In this document: positions 24,157 through 32,123 of the stretch, one piece after another
How the letters are laid out: every line of letters begins with the position of its first letter
Numbering within the stretch: position 1 is the stretch's first letter
From: JBCBSP01 sp039819095
GTDB taxonomy: Bacteria; Pseudomonadota; Alphaproteobacteria; Caulobacterales; Maricaulaceae
Direction of reading: 5' to 3'
DNA: 64,000 nt
Assembly: GCA_039819095.1 (NCBI GenBank)
Contig: JBCBSP010000001.1
Span: 248,001 to 312,000 of the forward strand
The notes under the pieces: generated by a model
Database searches by the model: none
Seen by the model: the letters and a program-made list of their open reading frames with translations, nothing else
What the model was told of the DNA's origin: nothing
Program-made: the position numbers and the translations under genes

Positions 24157-25070
24157 ACACCAGCGTCCTCACTAGCGTTTTCACCGCTTTCGCGCCGGTG
24201 TTTCTGCTCATTGGCGCAGGCTGGGTGCTGCGTGCGTCGAACTATATGCCCGCGACTTTCTGGAGCGGGATCAACGCGCTGAATTATCGCGTGCTTCTGC
24301 CGGCTGTGCTGTTCACCACCCTGGCCAGGCTTGACGTCAGCACGTCCGGGCTCGCCGCGACCGCGCTGGCGGCCGGGCTCGCCTCCCTGGTGATGATCGC
24401 GCTTGGCCTGGGCGCGGCGCGCCTTCTGCGGCTGGCCCATGGCGCAGCCGCGCCGCTGATCGGGGCGGCCGCGTTGTGGAATGTGGTGCTGGTCATGGCG
24501 TTGAGCGAACGGCTTTTCGGAGCGGCGAGCGCAGCCAGCACCGCCGCCGCCGTCGGGGCCGGCATCATCGTGGGCACGCTTTGCATGGTGACAGTGTTCG
24601 CCATCAGACGGCCAAGCGGCGCGGCGCGGCGCATTGTCACCGATCCGGTCGTGCTGGCTGCGCTCGCCGGGCTCGCTCTGGCTTTTGCCGGTCTTGAGGT
24701 CCCCCAAGCTGTCATGAGCGGGTTTGAAATGGCCGGCGCCGGTGCGTTGGCGGTGATTCTACTGTCGATGGGCGCAGGTCTCGATTTCAAGGCCTTGTCC
24801 GGCCGGGTGGCGCCGCTCAGCCTCGCCGCTGTGCTGCGGTGTCTGATCAGCCCGCTCGTGTTCGCCGGGCTGGGCCTGGCGCTGCATGTGGAGTCGGCTC
24901 AGCTGGCGGTCCTGATCCTGGCCGGCGCTGCGCCCGGTGCGGCCTATCTCTACGCCATGACTGCCGAATTTGACGGTGAGGCTGGACTGGCCGCGGGCAT
25001 GATCACGCTGACCGTGATCGTCGCGGCCTTGGTGATGCCGATTGTCGCGATCATCGGCCTTTCGCTCTAG
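24153..25070 (+). CDS. AEC-family transporter 2
   Basis: 305-residue paralogue of the preceding gene, starting at ATG 24153 inside its last codons. It shares the same landmarks: NALNYRVLLPAVLFTTLARL, IGAAALWNVVLVMALSE, GALAVILLSMGAGLDFKAL and ILAGAAPGAAYLYAMTAEFDG. Similarity at equal positions along the full length shows tandem duplication. Two adjacent AEC carriers may act on related substrates or as a pair; this is inference. The pyrB start follows 62 bases after its stop. Confidence 0.85.
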   Translation: MNTSVLTSVFTAFAPVFLLIGAGWVLRASNYMPATFWSGINALNYRVLLPAVLFTTLARLDVSTSGLAATALAAGLASLVMIALGLGAARLLRLAHGAAAPLIGAAALWNVVLVMALSERLFGAASAASTAAAVGAGIIVGTLCMVTVFAIRRPSGAARRIVTDPVVLAALAGLALAFAGLEVPQAVMSGFEMAGAGALAVILLSMGAGLDFKALSGRVAPLSLAAVLRCLISPLVFAGLGLALHVESAQLAVLILAGAAPGAAYLYAMTAEFDGEAGLAAGMITLTVIVAALVMPIVAIIGLSL

Positions 25071-25131
25071 CCGGCTTGCCGCGCCTTCGGTGCGGGCTTA
25101 TGAAACCGCACGCTTCAGGAGAAGGGCGCTC

Positions 25132-26127
25132 ATGAGCCGGGAAGGCTTCGCCTACGACTTCGCGCATACCAGCCTGCTATCGGCCGGCGCGCTGAACCCG
25201 TTGGACCTGCACCTGATCTTTGATCGCGCTGAACATCACCTGCAGCTCAACCGCACCGAAGACAAGAAACAGACCGCACTTAAAGGTCTGACGCAGATCA
25301 ATCTTTTCTTCGAGGCTTCCACCCGGACGCTCGCCAGCTTTGAGCTGGCGGGAAAACGTCTCGGGGCCGATGTGGTGAATTTTTCCGCCGGCTCAGCCTC
25401 GATCAAGAAGGGTGAAAGCCTGGCCGACACCGCGCGCACGCTCGCCGCGATGAAGCCGGACATGCTTGTGGTGCGCCATCCCTCGCCGGGCGCGGCCGCC
25501 TTCTTTCAGCGCGAAACGGACCTGAGCGTCATCAATGCCGGCGACGGCGCGCACGAGCATCCCACCCAGGCGCTGCTGGACGCCTTTACCCTGACCCGCG
25601 CCTGGGGCGAGGTCGGCGGCCGGCGCATCCTGATCGTAGGCGATATCCTGCATTCGCGTGTTACACGGTCGAACATATCCCTGCTCAATCTGCTCAACGC
25701 GGATGTGCGCCTGTGCGCCCCGACAACGCTTCTTCCCGCAGACGCGGACCGGTGGGGCGTCAGCGTCTTCCATGATCTCGATGAGGCGATAGAGGGCTGC
25801 GACGCCGTCATGGCGCTTCGTCTTCAACGTGAGCGGATGCAGGGCGGGTTCGTCCCGTCCGTACGCGAGTTTCATGAGCTCTATGGCCTGACGCGCGAGC
25901 GCCTTGAACGCGCCGCGTCAGGCGCTCTGGTCATGCATCCCGGTCCGATGAATCGCGGCGTGGAGATCGCCAGTGATCTGGCCGACGATCCTGAGCGCTC
26001 GGTCATCCTCGACCAGGTCGAAGCCGGCTTGTCGGTTCGCATGGCCACTCTGGAGCTATTGCTGGGACGCGCCCCGGACATGCGCTGGCATGACGAAAGC
26101 CCCGACGGGCTAGAGGATGGGGCATGA
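25132..26127 (+). CDS. pyrB: Aspartate carbamoyltransferase catalytic subunit
   Basis: Second step of pyrimidine synthesis: carbamoyl phosphate plus aspartate to carbamoylaspartate. The 331 residues show the carbamoyl phosphate motif FFEASTRTLASFE, the loop SAGSASIKKGESL, GDGAHEHPTQALLDA, GDILHSRVTRSN, MALRLQRERM and HPGPMNRGVEI. The length (331 versus 311 in E. coli) and the overlap with a degenerate dihydroorotase gene match the class A enzymes of Pseudomonas, in which a PyrB-PyrC' dodecamer forms. There is no pyrI nearby. I chose ATG 25132, preceded by AGGAGAAGG; the open frame upstream is not conserved and overlaps the AEC gene. Confidence 0.96.
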   Translation: MSREGFAYDFAHTSLLSAGALNPLDLHLIFDRAEHHLQLNRTEDKKQTALKGLTQINLFFEASTRTLASFELAGKRLGADVVNFSAGSASIKKGESLADTARTLAAMKPDMLVVRHPSPGAAAFFQRETDLSVINAGDGAHEHPTQALLDAFTLTRAWGEVGGRRILIVGDILHSRVTRSNISLLNLLNADVRLCAPTTLLPADADRWGVSVFHDLDEAIEGCDAVMALRLQRERMQGGFVPSVREFHELYGLTRERLERAASGALVMHPGPMNRGVEIASDLADDPERSVILDQVEAGLSVRMATLELLLGRAPDMRWHDESPDGLEDGA

Positions 26128-27383
26128 GCGCACTTCTGATCGAAAACGTACGGCTCATCGATCCGGCGTCCAGACTTGATGTTCATGGCGGCCTTCTGGT
26201 GCGCGATGGACGCATTGAAGCGGTCGGCGAGGCGGTTGACGCCCCGCACGATGTTGAGCGGATGGATGGCGGCGGGGCGGTGCTGGCGCCGGCGCTGATC
26301 GATCTGCGCGCCCGCGCCGCCGAGCCCGGCGCCGGGCCCGAGCGGCTGCACGAGACTCTGCGCCGTGCAGCTGCGGGCGGAATCGGAACGCTGGTGCTGG
26401 CCGCCGATAGCGGTTCGGGCATCGCAACGCCGGAACAGGTGGAATGGGTGGGCGCGCGCGCCGTGTCTTCTCCGGTACGCCTGCTGGCATCCGGGCTGGC
26501 GGTCCGGGACGGGGCGATGGCCGAAATCGGTCTGATGTTGAAGGCCGGTGCTGTTTACCTGTCAGATGGCGGGATTCCGCAAGCCGATTCCAGTCTCGTG
26601 CGCCGGCTGATGGCTTACTCAGCCGGGTTTGAAGCCTGGTTCAGTTTACGCGCAGAGGACGCCTTCCTGGCGCGCGACACCACGGCGACCGAGGGAGATT
26701 TGTCCGCGCGGCTGGCGCTCGCGGCGCGACCGGCCCTGTCTGAAGCCCTGGCGATCGAGCGCAATGCAGGGCTGGCGGCTTTGAGCGGCGGGCGTCTTCT
26801 GGTGGACCGTGTCACGACCCGCGAAGGGCTGGCCGCTATCGCGAACGCGCGCCTGCGGGGCGTAGAGATCGCCGCCACTGCGCCGATCACCCATCTGATG
26901 TTCAACGAGGTCGATGCCGGCGGGTTCGATACGCGCTACCGGCTGGAGCCGCCCTTGCGCGCGCAGAGCGACCGCGAAGCGCTGATCGAGGCGCTCAGCG
27001 AGGGGCGTATCGACGCCATCGTCAGCGACCACACTCCGGTTCAGGGCTTTGAGAAGGCCAACCCGTTCAGCGACGCCCCACCGGGCTCGGCGCATCTGGA
27101 AGCCGTGTTGCCGGCCCTGTGTTCCCTGGTCGCGGAAAATCGGCTCAGCCTGCTTGAGGCGCTCGCGCCGGTCACCAGCGGACCTGCGGGGCTTCTCGGC
27201 CTTAATCAGGGCCGTCTGACGCCGGGCGCGCCGGCCGATCTGGTCCTGTTCGATCCTGACGCGCCCATCGTCATGCCCCGTGTCGCGAATGACCCGCCCA
27301 GCGCCTTTTCCGGGCGTCGCCTGTTCGGTCGCATCTTGATGACGATGGTGGATGGCGCAATCATAGTCGAACCCCAACCTTAG
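26124..27383 (+). CDS. pyrC': Dihydroorotase-like protein lacking metal ligands (PyrC' pseudoenzyme)
   Basis: 419-residue dihydroorotase homologue, overlapping pyrB by 4 bases. Landmarks align throughout, but the metal site is destroyed: the HxH of DLHVHLREPG reads DLRARAAEPG (about residue 56), the later His positions read SLRAED and LLVDRVTT, and only the aspartate near the C-terminus remains (IVSDHTPV for ATDHAPH). The binding segment YRLEPPLRA and PPGSAHLEAVLP survive. It therefore should not catalyse dihydroorotate formation. In Pseudomonas the equivalent inactive PyrC' is required to assemble active aspartate carbamoyltransferase, and the same structural role is likely here. An active dihydroorotase must be encoded elsewhere. 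Confidence 0.92.
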   Translation: MSALLIENVRLIDPASRLDVHGGLLVRDGRIEAVGEAVDAPHDVERMDGGGAVLAPALIDLRARAAEPGAGPERLHETLRRAAAGGIGTLVLAADSGSGIATPEQVEWVGARAVSSPVRLLASGLAVRDGAMAEIGLMLKAGAVYLSDGGIPQADSSLVRRLMAYSAGFEAWFSLRAEDAFLARDTTATEGDLSARLALAARPALSEALAIERNAGLAALSGGRLLVDRVTTREGLAAIANARLRGVEIAATAPITHLMFNEVDAGGFDTRYRLEPPLRAQSDREALIEALSEGRIDAIVSDHTPVQGFEKANPFSDAPPGSAHLEAVLPALCSLVAENRLSLLEALAPVTSGPAGLLGLNQGRLTPGAPADLVLFDPDAPIVMPRVANDPPSAFSGRRLFGRILMTMVDGAIIVEPQP

Positions 27384-27390
27384 GACGCCG

Positions 27391-27990
27391 ATGGCTTTCG
27401 ACCCGCTTCTCCTCCTCGCTGCGATTGGCGGATACCTTCTGGGTTCAATCCCGTTCGGGCTCGTCATTGTACGCCTGGCCGGTCTTGGCGATATCCGCCA
27501 GGTCGGCTCGGGCAATATCGGCGCGACCAATGTGCTGCGCACCGGCCGCAAGGATCTCGCACTGGCGACGCTGTTGCTGGATTCCGGCAAGGCCGGCGCG
27601 GCCGCGCTCATCTTCATGGCTCTGCTCGGCCCGCTGGCTGGGCTCATCGCCGGCGCGGCGGCCTTTCTCGGACACTGTTTCCCGGTCTGGCTGCGCTTTA
27701 AGGGCGGTAAGGGCGTGGCGACCTTTCTGGGCGTGCTGCTAGCCGCAGTCCCCGCAGTTGGCGTTCTGACCTGTCTGACCTGGCTGGGCATGGCGTTGAC
27801 CTTCCGGATCTCTTCGCTGTCAGCTCTCGCCGCAGCTTCTGCGGCTCCGATCTTCTGCCTGGCCTTTTCACGGCCTGACGCAGCGATCATGGCGGCGTTC
27901 ATCGCCGCGCTGCTTTACTGGCGCCACAAGGAGAACATCGCCCGACTGCTCACAGGCGAAGAACCAATGATCGGCGCGAAGAAGGCGTGA
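27391..27990 (+). CDS. plsY: Acyl-phosphate:glycerol-3-phosphate acyltransferase
   Basis: Inner-membrane enzyme making lysophosphatidic acid from acyl phosphate and glycerol 3-phosphate, first step of phospholipid synthesis. The 199-residue protein has five membrane segments and the three PlsY motifs: IPFGLVIVR with QVGSGNIGATNVLRTGRK (motif 1), GHCFPVWLRFKGGKGVATFLG (motif 2), and YWRHKENIARLLTGEEP (motif 3). It starts 7 bases after the pyrC' stop and ends in a GTGA overlap with dprA, so it belongs to one operon with pyrB-pyrC'. Confidence 0.95.
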   Translation: MAFDPLLLLAAIGGYLLGSIPFGLVIVRLAGLGDIRQVGSGNIGATNVLRTGRKDLALATLLLDSGKAGAAALIFMALLGPLAGLIAGAAAFLGHCFPVWLRFKGGKGVATFLGVLLAAVPAVGVLTCLTWLGMALTFRISSLSALAAASAAPIFCLAFSRPDAAIMAAFIAALLYWRHKENIARLLTGEEPMIGAKKA

Positions 27991-29120
27991 AGCAGCGCAC
28001 GCTCTCCGCCGACGAACGAGTCGATTGGCTGCGCCTCGCGCGCACCCCGGGCGTTGGACCCGTCACCTTCGCCCAGCTCATTTCCCGTTTCCACGGCGCG
28101 ACAGAGGCTTTGGACGCCCTGCCCCGATTGGCCAGGCGCGGCGGCCGTGTCGATCCGATGCGTATCGTCAGCCGGAGCCTTGCCGAAGGCGAGATCGACG
28201 CCGTGGAGCGCCTGGGCGGGCGATTGTTCTGCGCCTGCGAACCGGGTTTTCCGACACGTCTGACAACGCTCGATCCGCCGCCGCCGGTCATCACCATCCT
28301 GGGTCCGCTTGACCCGGAAGCGGAATGGCCCTGCGCTATGGTTGGCGCACGCAGCGCCTCCGCGGTCGGTATTCGCTTCGCCGGCGATCTTGCCAGAGAG
28401 CTGGGTGCGCGTGGCTGCGTGATCGTCTCCGGGCTGGCGCGGGGCGTTGACGGGGCCGCTCATGCCGGCGCGTTGCAAACCGGCACGATCGCGGTCGTCG
28501 GCGGCGGGGTTGATCAGATCTACCCCCGCGAACATGAGGCGCTGCATCGCGAGATCGCCGCAACCGGCCTGATCGTCTCTGAAATGCCGGTCGGCTATCG
28601 CGCCACCGCGAGAGACTTTCCGCGCCGTAACCGGCTGATTTCCGGCTTGTCGCTCGGCGTGGTGGTGGTCGAGGCCGCGGAGCGTTCAGGATCGCTTATC
28701 ACTGCGCGCCTCGCCGCAGAACAGGGGCGCGAAGTGATGGCCGTGCCCGGCTCGCCTCTGGACCCGAGGGCGAAGGGTGTGAATCGATTGCTGCGAGATG
28801 GCGCAGCGCTGATTGAAAACGCTGACGACGTCATGGACGTGCTGCGCGGCGCCAGCCTGTCCGGACTGCGAGCCCCGTCCCTGTTCGACTATGAAGACGA
28901 GCCGCCCCGGTCAGAGGCGATCGAAGAGGAGGCCGACCGCATTCGCGAGCAGATCGCAGAGCTGTTATCGCCATCACCGGTGTCGCGCGACGAGCTGTCA
29001 CGCATCACCGGGGCGCCGATCCAGGCTGTTTCAGCCGCTCTTGTGGAGCTGGAACTCGCAGAGCGCTGTGAAGTCGCGCCGGGAGGGCTGGTCCGCGCGG
29101 CATATCCCGAACCCGATTAA
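27987..29120 (+). CDS. dprA: DNA-processing protein DprA
   Basis: Binds incoming single-stranded DNA and loads RecA in transformation; also present in non-competent bacteria. The 377 residues comprise a SAM-like N-terminal region with helix-hairpin-helix flavour (TPGVGPVTFAQLI), the Rossmann-fold core (GARSASAVGIRFAGDLAREL, VSGLARGVDGAAHAGAL, GGVDQIYPREHEAL, FPRRNRLISGLSLGVVVVEAAERSGSLITARLAAEQGREV), and a C-terminal winged-helix domain (about 300-370, SRDELSRITGAPIQAVSAALVELELAERCE). Start is GTG, overlapping plsY by four bases. It converges with a possible small gene at 29117. Confidence 0.95.
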   Translation: MKQRTLSADERVDWLRLARTPGVGPVTFAQLISRFHGATEALDALPRLARRGGRVDPMRIVSRSLAEGEIDAVERLGGRLFCACEPGFPTRLTTLDPPPPVITILGPLDPEAEWPCAMVGARSASAVGIRFAGDLARELGARGCVIVSGLARGVDGAAHAGALQTGTIAVVGGGVDQIYPREHEALHREIAATGLIVSEMPVGYRATARDFPRRNRLISGLSLGVVVVEAAERSGSLITARLAAEQGREVMAVPGSPLDPRAKGVNRLLRDGAALIENADDVMDVLRGASLSGLRAPSLFDYEDEPPRSEAIEEEADRIREQIAELLSPSPVSRDELSRITGAPIQAVSAALVELELAERCEVAPGGLVRAAYPEPD

Positions 29121-29341
29121 GGTCGACTCTTGGTGGGATCGCGACCCGGAGGAGATTCGCCGGTGGCAAGCCGACACTCCTGCTCCACCAGCTTGATCGC
29201 AGCGGCAAGCAAGGCGCTCGAATTGGGAAGGTCGGAAACATGGGCGAGGAAAGATGCCGATTCAAGCAAGTCCATAAGATAAGCAGCCGCCGGGCCAGGT
29301 TGGCGCGGTACATCGCCGATATGATTGCGCGGGTCAGACAT
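29117..29341 (-). CDS. Possible small hypothetical protein
   Basis: A 74-codon frame starting at ATG 29341 and ending tail-to-tail with dprA (the TTAA is shared by both stop codons). The sequence MSDPRNHIGDVPRQPGPAAAY, then a leucine/alanine-rich helical stretch (LMDLLESASFLAHVS, ALLAAAIKLVEQECR) and a charged tail look protein-like, unlike a typical antisense shadow, and it fills an otherwise empty 390-base interval before topA. No ribosome-binding site is visible and I do not recognise the family. The remaining 29342-29513 contains nothing I can name. A longer in-frame start (TTG 29407) is less likely. Confidence 0.45.
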   Translation of the reverse strand: MSDPRNHIGDVPRQPGPAAAYLMDLLESASFLAHVSDLPNSSALLAAAIKLVEQECRLATGESPPGRDPTKSRP

Positions 29342-29513
29342 TGGGGTGCAAGAATCGCTAAAACAACTATGTCGCGAAACTTTATGATGCACCACCCTCA
29401 CGTGCAACCCGATATGGTCGCCAAGTGCAGCGAGTTGACTTCAAGACTGACCGCCCCCAACTTCCGCCGCCGCGCGATACTGTGATCGCTCTTACCTGTC
29501 AGGTCCTCACTTC

Positions 29514-32123
29514 ATGAACCTCGTCGTCGTCGAATCCCCCGCCAAAGCCAAGACGATCAACAAGTATCTCGGCGCCGACTACACCGTGCTGGCAAGCTTC
29601 GGACATGTCCGCGACCTCCCGGCTAAGGACGGGTCAGTACGTCCGGATGAGGACTTTGCGATGAGCTGGGAAATCGATTCCCGTTCCGCACCAAAGGTCC
29701 GCGCCATCGCCGAAGCGTTGAAGGACGCCGACGCCCTGATCCTGGCGACTGACCCGGATCGCGAAGGCGAAGCCATTTCCTGGCACCTGCTCGAAGCGCT
29801 GACCAAGCGGCGGGCCCTCAAAGGCAAGCAGATCCAGCGCGTCGCCTTTAACGCGATCACCAAGAGCGCCGTGAGCGAAGCCATCGCCAGCCCTCGGGAA
29901 ATCGATATGGAGCTGGTGGAAGCCTATCTCGCCCGGCGCGCACTCGATTACCTGGTGGGCTTCACCTTGTCGCCTGTGCTCTGGCGCAAGCTGCCGGGCG
30001 CGCGTTCAGCCGGCCGGGTCCAATCAGTCGCGCTGCGCCTGATCACCGAGCGCGAAACCGAAATCGAACGCTTCAAACCGCAGGAATACTGGTCGGTCGA
30101 TGCTGAGATCACCGCCCAGGGCGCCGCCGCGCCGTTTCAGGCCAAGCTCTCCCGCTTTGAAGGCGACAAGATCACCCGGCTGAGCATTGGCGACGAGGCG
30201 CGCGCCCGCGCCGCTGAGGCCGCGATCAAGACCGCTGACCTCGCTATAGCCTCTGTCGAGGCCAAGCCGACCAAGCGCAATCCGCCGCCGCCCTTCACCA
30301 CTTCCACGCTTCAACAGGAAGCTTCGCGCAAGCTCGGCTTCGACGCGGCTCGCACCATGCGGGCGGCGCAGCGTCTCTATGAAGGCGTGGACATGGGCGG
30401 CGAGACGGTCGGCCTCATCACCTATATGCGGACCGACGGCGTGCAGATGGCGTCTGAAGCCATTTCCCAGGCGCGCGGGGTTATTGGCGGGCAGTACGGT
30501 GATGACTACGTGCCGGAAAAGCCGCGCTTTTACGCCTCCAAGGCGAAGAATGCTCAGGAAGCTCACGAGGCGATCCGGCCCACGAGCTTTGCACGCCGCC
30601 CCGGCTCGGTTCGCCTGGGCGGTGATGAAGCCCGCCTTTACGAGCTGATCTGGAAACGCGCCGTCGCCAGCCAGATGGAAAGCGCGCGCCTGGAGCGCAC
30701 CACGATTGATGTGGAGAGCGCCGACAAGTCCCTGGCGCTTCGCGCGGTCGGCACCGTGGTCACCTTCGACGGCTTCTTCACCCTCTATCAGGAGGGGCGC
30801 GACGATGAAGAGGACGAGGCTGAACGCCGCCTGCCCAAGGTGGAAACCGGCGCGCGCGCCGAAGCGGCGAAAACCGCCGCCGAGCAGCACTTCACCCAGC
30901 CGCCGCCACGCTATACCGAGGCCTCGCTGGTCAAGAAGATGGAAGAGCTCGGCATTGGCCGGCCGTCCACCTACGCCTCTATCCTGTCGGTTCTGCGCGA
31001 GCGCGAATATGTCCGAATGGACCAGAAGCGCTTTATCCCCGAAGACAAGGGCCGGGTGGTCATCGCCTTCCTGGAAAACTTCTTCAGTCGCTACGTCCAG
31101 TACGACTTCACCGCCGATCTGGAGAACCAGCTGGACCGGGTTTCAGCCGGCGATCTGGACTGGAAGGAGCTGCTGCGTCAGTTCTGGGAGGCTTTCCACG
31201 CAAGCGTAGACGACATCTCCGATCTGCGGATCGGCCAGGTCATCGATGCGATGAATGACGCGCTGGGACCCCTTATCTTCCCGCCGCGCGAGGATGGCAA
31301 GGACGCCCGCCTCTGCCCATCGTGCAACGAAGGACAGCTCTCACTGCGTCTTGGCAAGCATGGCGCATTCGTAGGCTGCTCTAACTATCCTGAATGCCGC
31401 TATACCCGGACCCTGTCCGGCTCAGAGCAGTCTTCAGGCATTGAAGGCGATGGCGAGATCGGTGCTCACCCCGTAACGGGCGCCATGATCCATCTGAAAG
31501 ACGGTCGGTTCGGGCCCTATCTGGAAATGGCCGTCGAGGGTGAAGACAAGCCCAAGCGCGGCTCGCTGCCCAAGGGCTGGGATCCGGCGAGCCTGACGCT
31601 TGCCCGGGCGGTCCAGCTCATCGATCTGCCCCGCGAGATCGGCGCCCACCCCGAAGACGGTGACGTTATCGAGGCTGGCATTGGCCGCTACGGACCCTTT
31701 GTGCGCCACGGCAAGACCTACGCCAATCTTGAGAATGTCGAGGACGTGTTCGAGGTCGGCCTGAACCGGGCTGTAGACCTGATCGCTCAGAAGAAAGCCA
31801 ATCCGCGCGGCCGCGGCGCCGCCGCCGCGGCGCCGCTGAAAGAGCTCGGCGCACACCCTGAGAACGGCGAGCCGGTCAATGTCATGAGCGGGCGCTACGG
31901 GCCCTATGTGAAGAACGGCAAGATCAACGCCACCCTGCCCAAGGGCGTGGAGCCGGAAGCCGTCACGATGGAACAGGCGATCGTCCTGATCGCAGAACGC
32001 GCAGCGAAAACCGGCAAGAAGCCAGCGAAGAAAAAAGCGCCGGCCAAGAAAACGACCGCTAAGAAAACCGCCGCCAAGAAGAGCCCGGCGAAAAAGGCCG
32101 CCTCGAAAGCGAAGCCGGGGTGA
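29514..32123 (+). CDS. topA: DNA topoisomerase I
   Basis: Type IA topoisomerase relaxing negative supercoils. The 869-residue protein has the Toprim domain (MNLVVVESPAKAKTINKYLG, catalytic Glu; ATDPDREGEAISWHL with the metal-binding Asp-x-Asp-x-Glu), the active-site tyrosine in GLITYMRTDG (about residue 305), LGIGRPSTYASIL, one four-cysteine zinc finger (CPSCNEGQLSLRL...GCSNYPEC, about 600), three topoisomerase C-terminal repeats (GRFGPYLEM, GRYGPFVRHG, GRYGPYVKNG), and a lysine/alanine-rich tail (KKAPAKKTTAKKTAAKK). It overlaps rnr by four bases. Length is normal for Alphaproteobacteria. Confidence 0.97.
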   Translation: MNLVVVESPAKAKTINKYLGADYTVLASFGHVRDLPAKDGSVRPDEDFAMSWEIDSRSAPKVRAIAEALKDADALILATDPDREGEAISWHLLEALTKRRALKGKQIQRVAFNAITKSAVSEAIASPREIDMELVEAYLARRALDYLVGFTLSPVLWRKLPGARSAGRVQSVALRLITERETEIERFKPQEYWSVDAEITAQGAAAPFQAKLSRFEGDKITRLSIGDEARARAAEAAIKTADLAIASVEAKPTKRNPPPPFTTSTLQQEASRKLGFDAARTMRAAQRLYEGVDMGGETVGLITYMRTDGVQMASEAISQARGVIGGQYGDDYVPEKPRFYASKAKNAQEAHEAIRPTSFARRPGSVRLGGDEARLYELIWKRAVASQMESARLERTTIDVESADKSLALRAVGTVVTFDGFFTLYQEGRDDEEDEAERRLPKVETGARAEAAKTAAEQHFTQPPPRYTEASLVKKMEELGIGRPSTYASILSVLREREYVRMDQKRFIPEDKGRVVIAFLENFFSRYVQYDFTADLENQLDRVSAGDLDWKELLRQFWEAFHASVDDISDLRIGQVIDAMNDALGPLIFPPREDGKDARLCPSCNEGQLSLRLGKHGAFVGCSNYPECRYTRTLSGSEQSSGIEGDGEIGAHPVTGAMIHLKDGRFGPYLEMAVEGEDKPKRGSLPKGWDPASLTLARAVQLIDLPREIGAHPEDGDVIEAGIGRYGPFVRHGKTYANLENVEDVFEVGLNRAVDLIAQKKANPRGRGAAAAAPLKELGAHPENGEPVNVMSGRYGPYVKNGKINATLPKGVEPEAVTMEQAIVLIAERAAKTGKKPAKKKAPAKKTTAKKTAAKKSPAKKAASKAKPG

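Noticed and set aside
22769..25070. Interpretation of ruvX and two AEC genes as one functional pathway
   Set aside because: The overlaps only show co-translation; no biochemical link between rRNA processing and carboxylate carriers is known to me.
26646..27902. 418-codon open frame on the minus strand opposite pyrC' and plsY
   Set aside because: It spans two real genes with clear motifs; its composition is rich in Arg, Ser and Gln as in other shadows.
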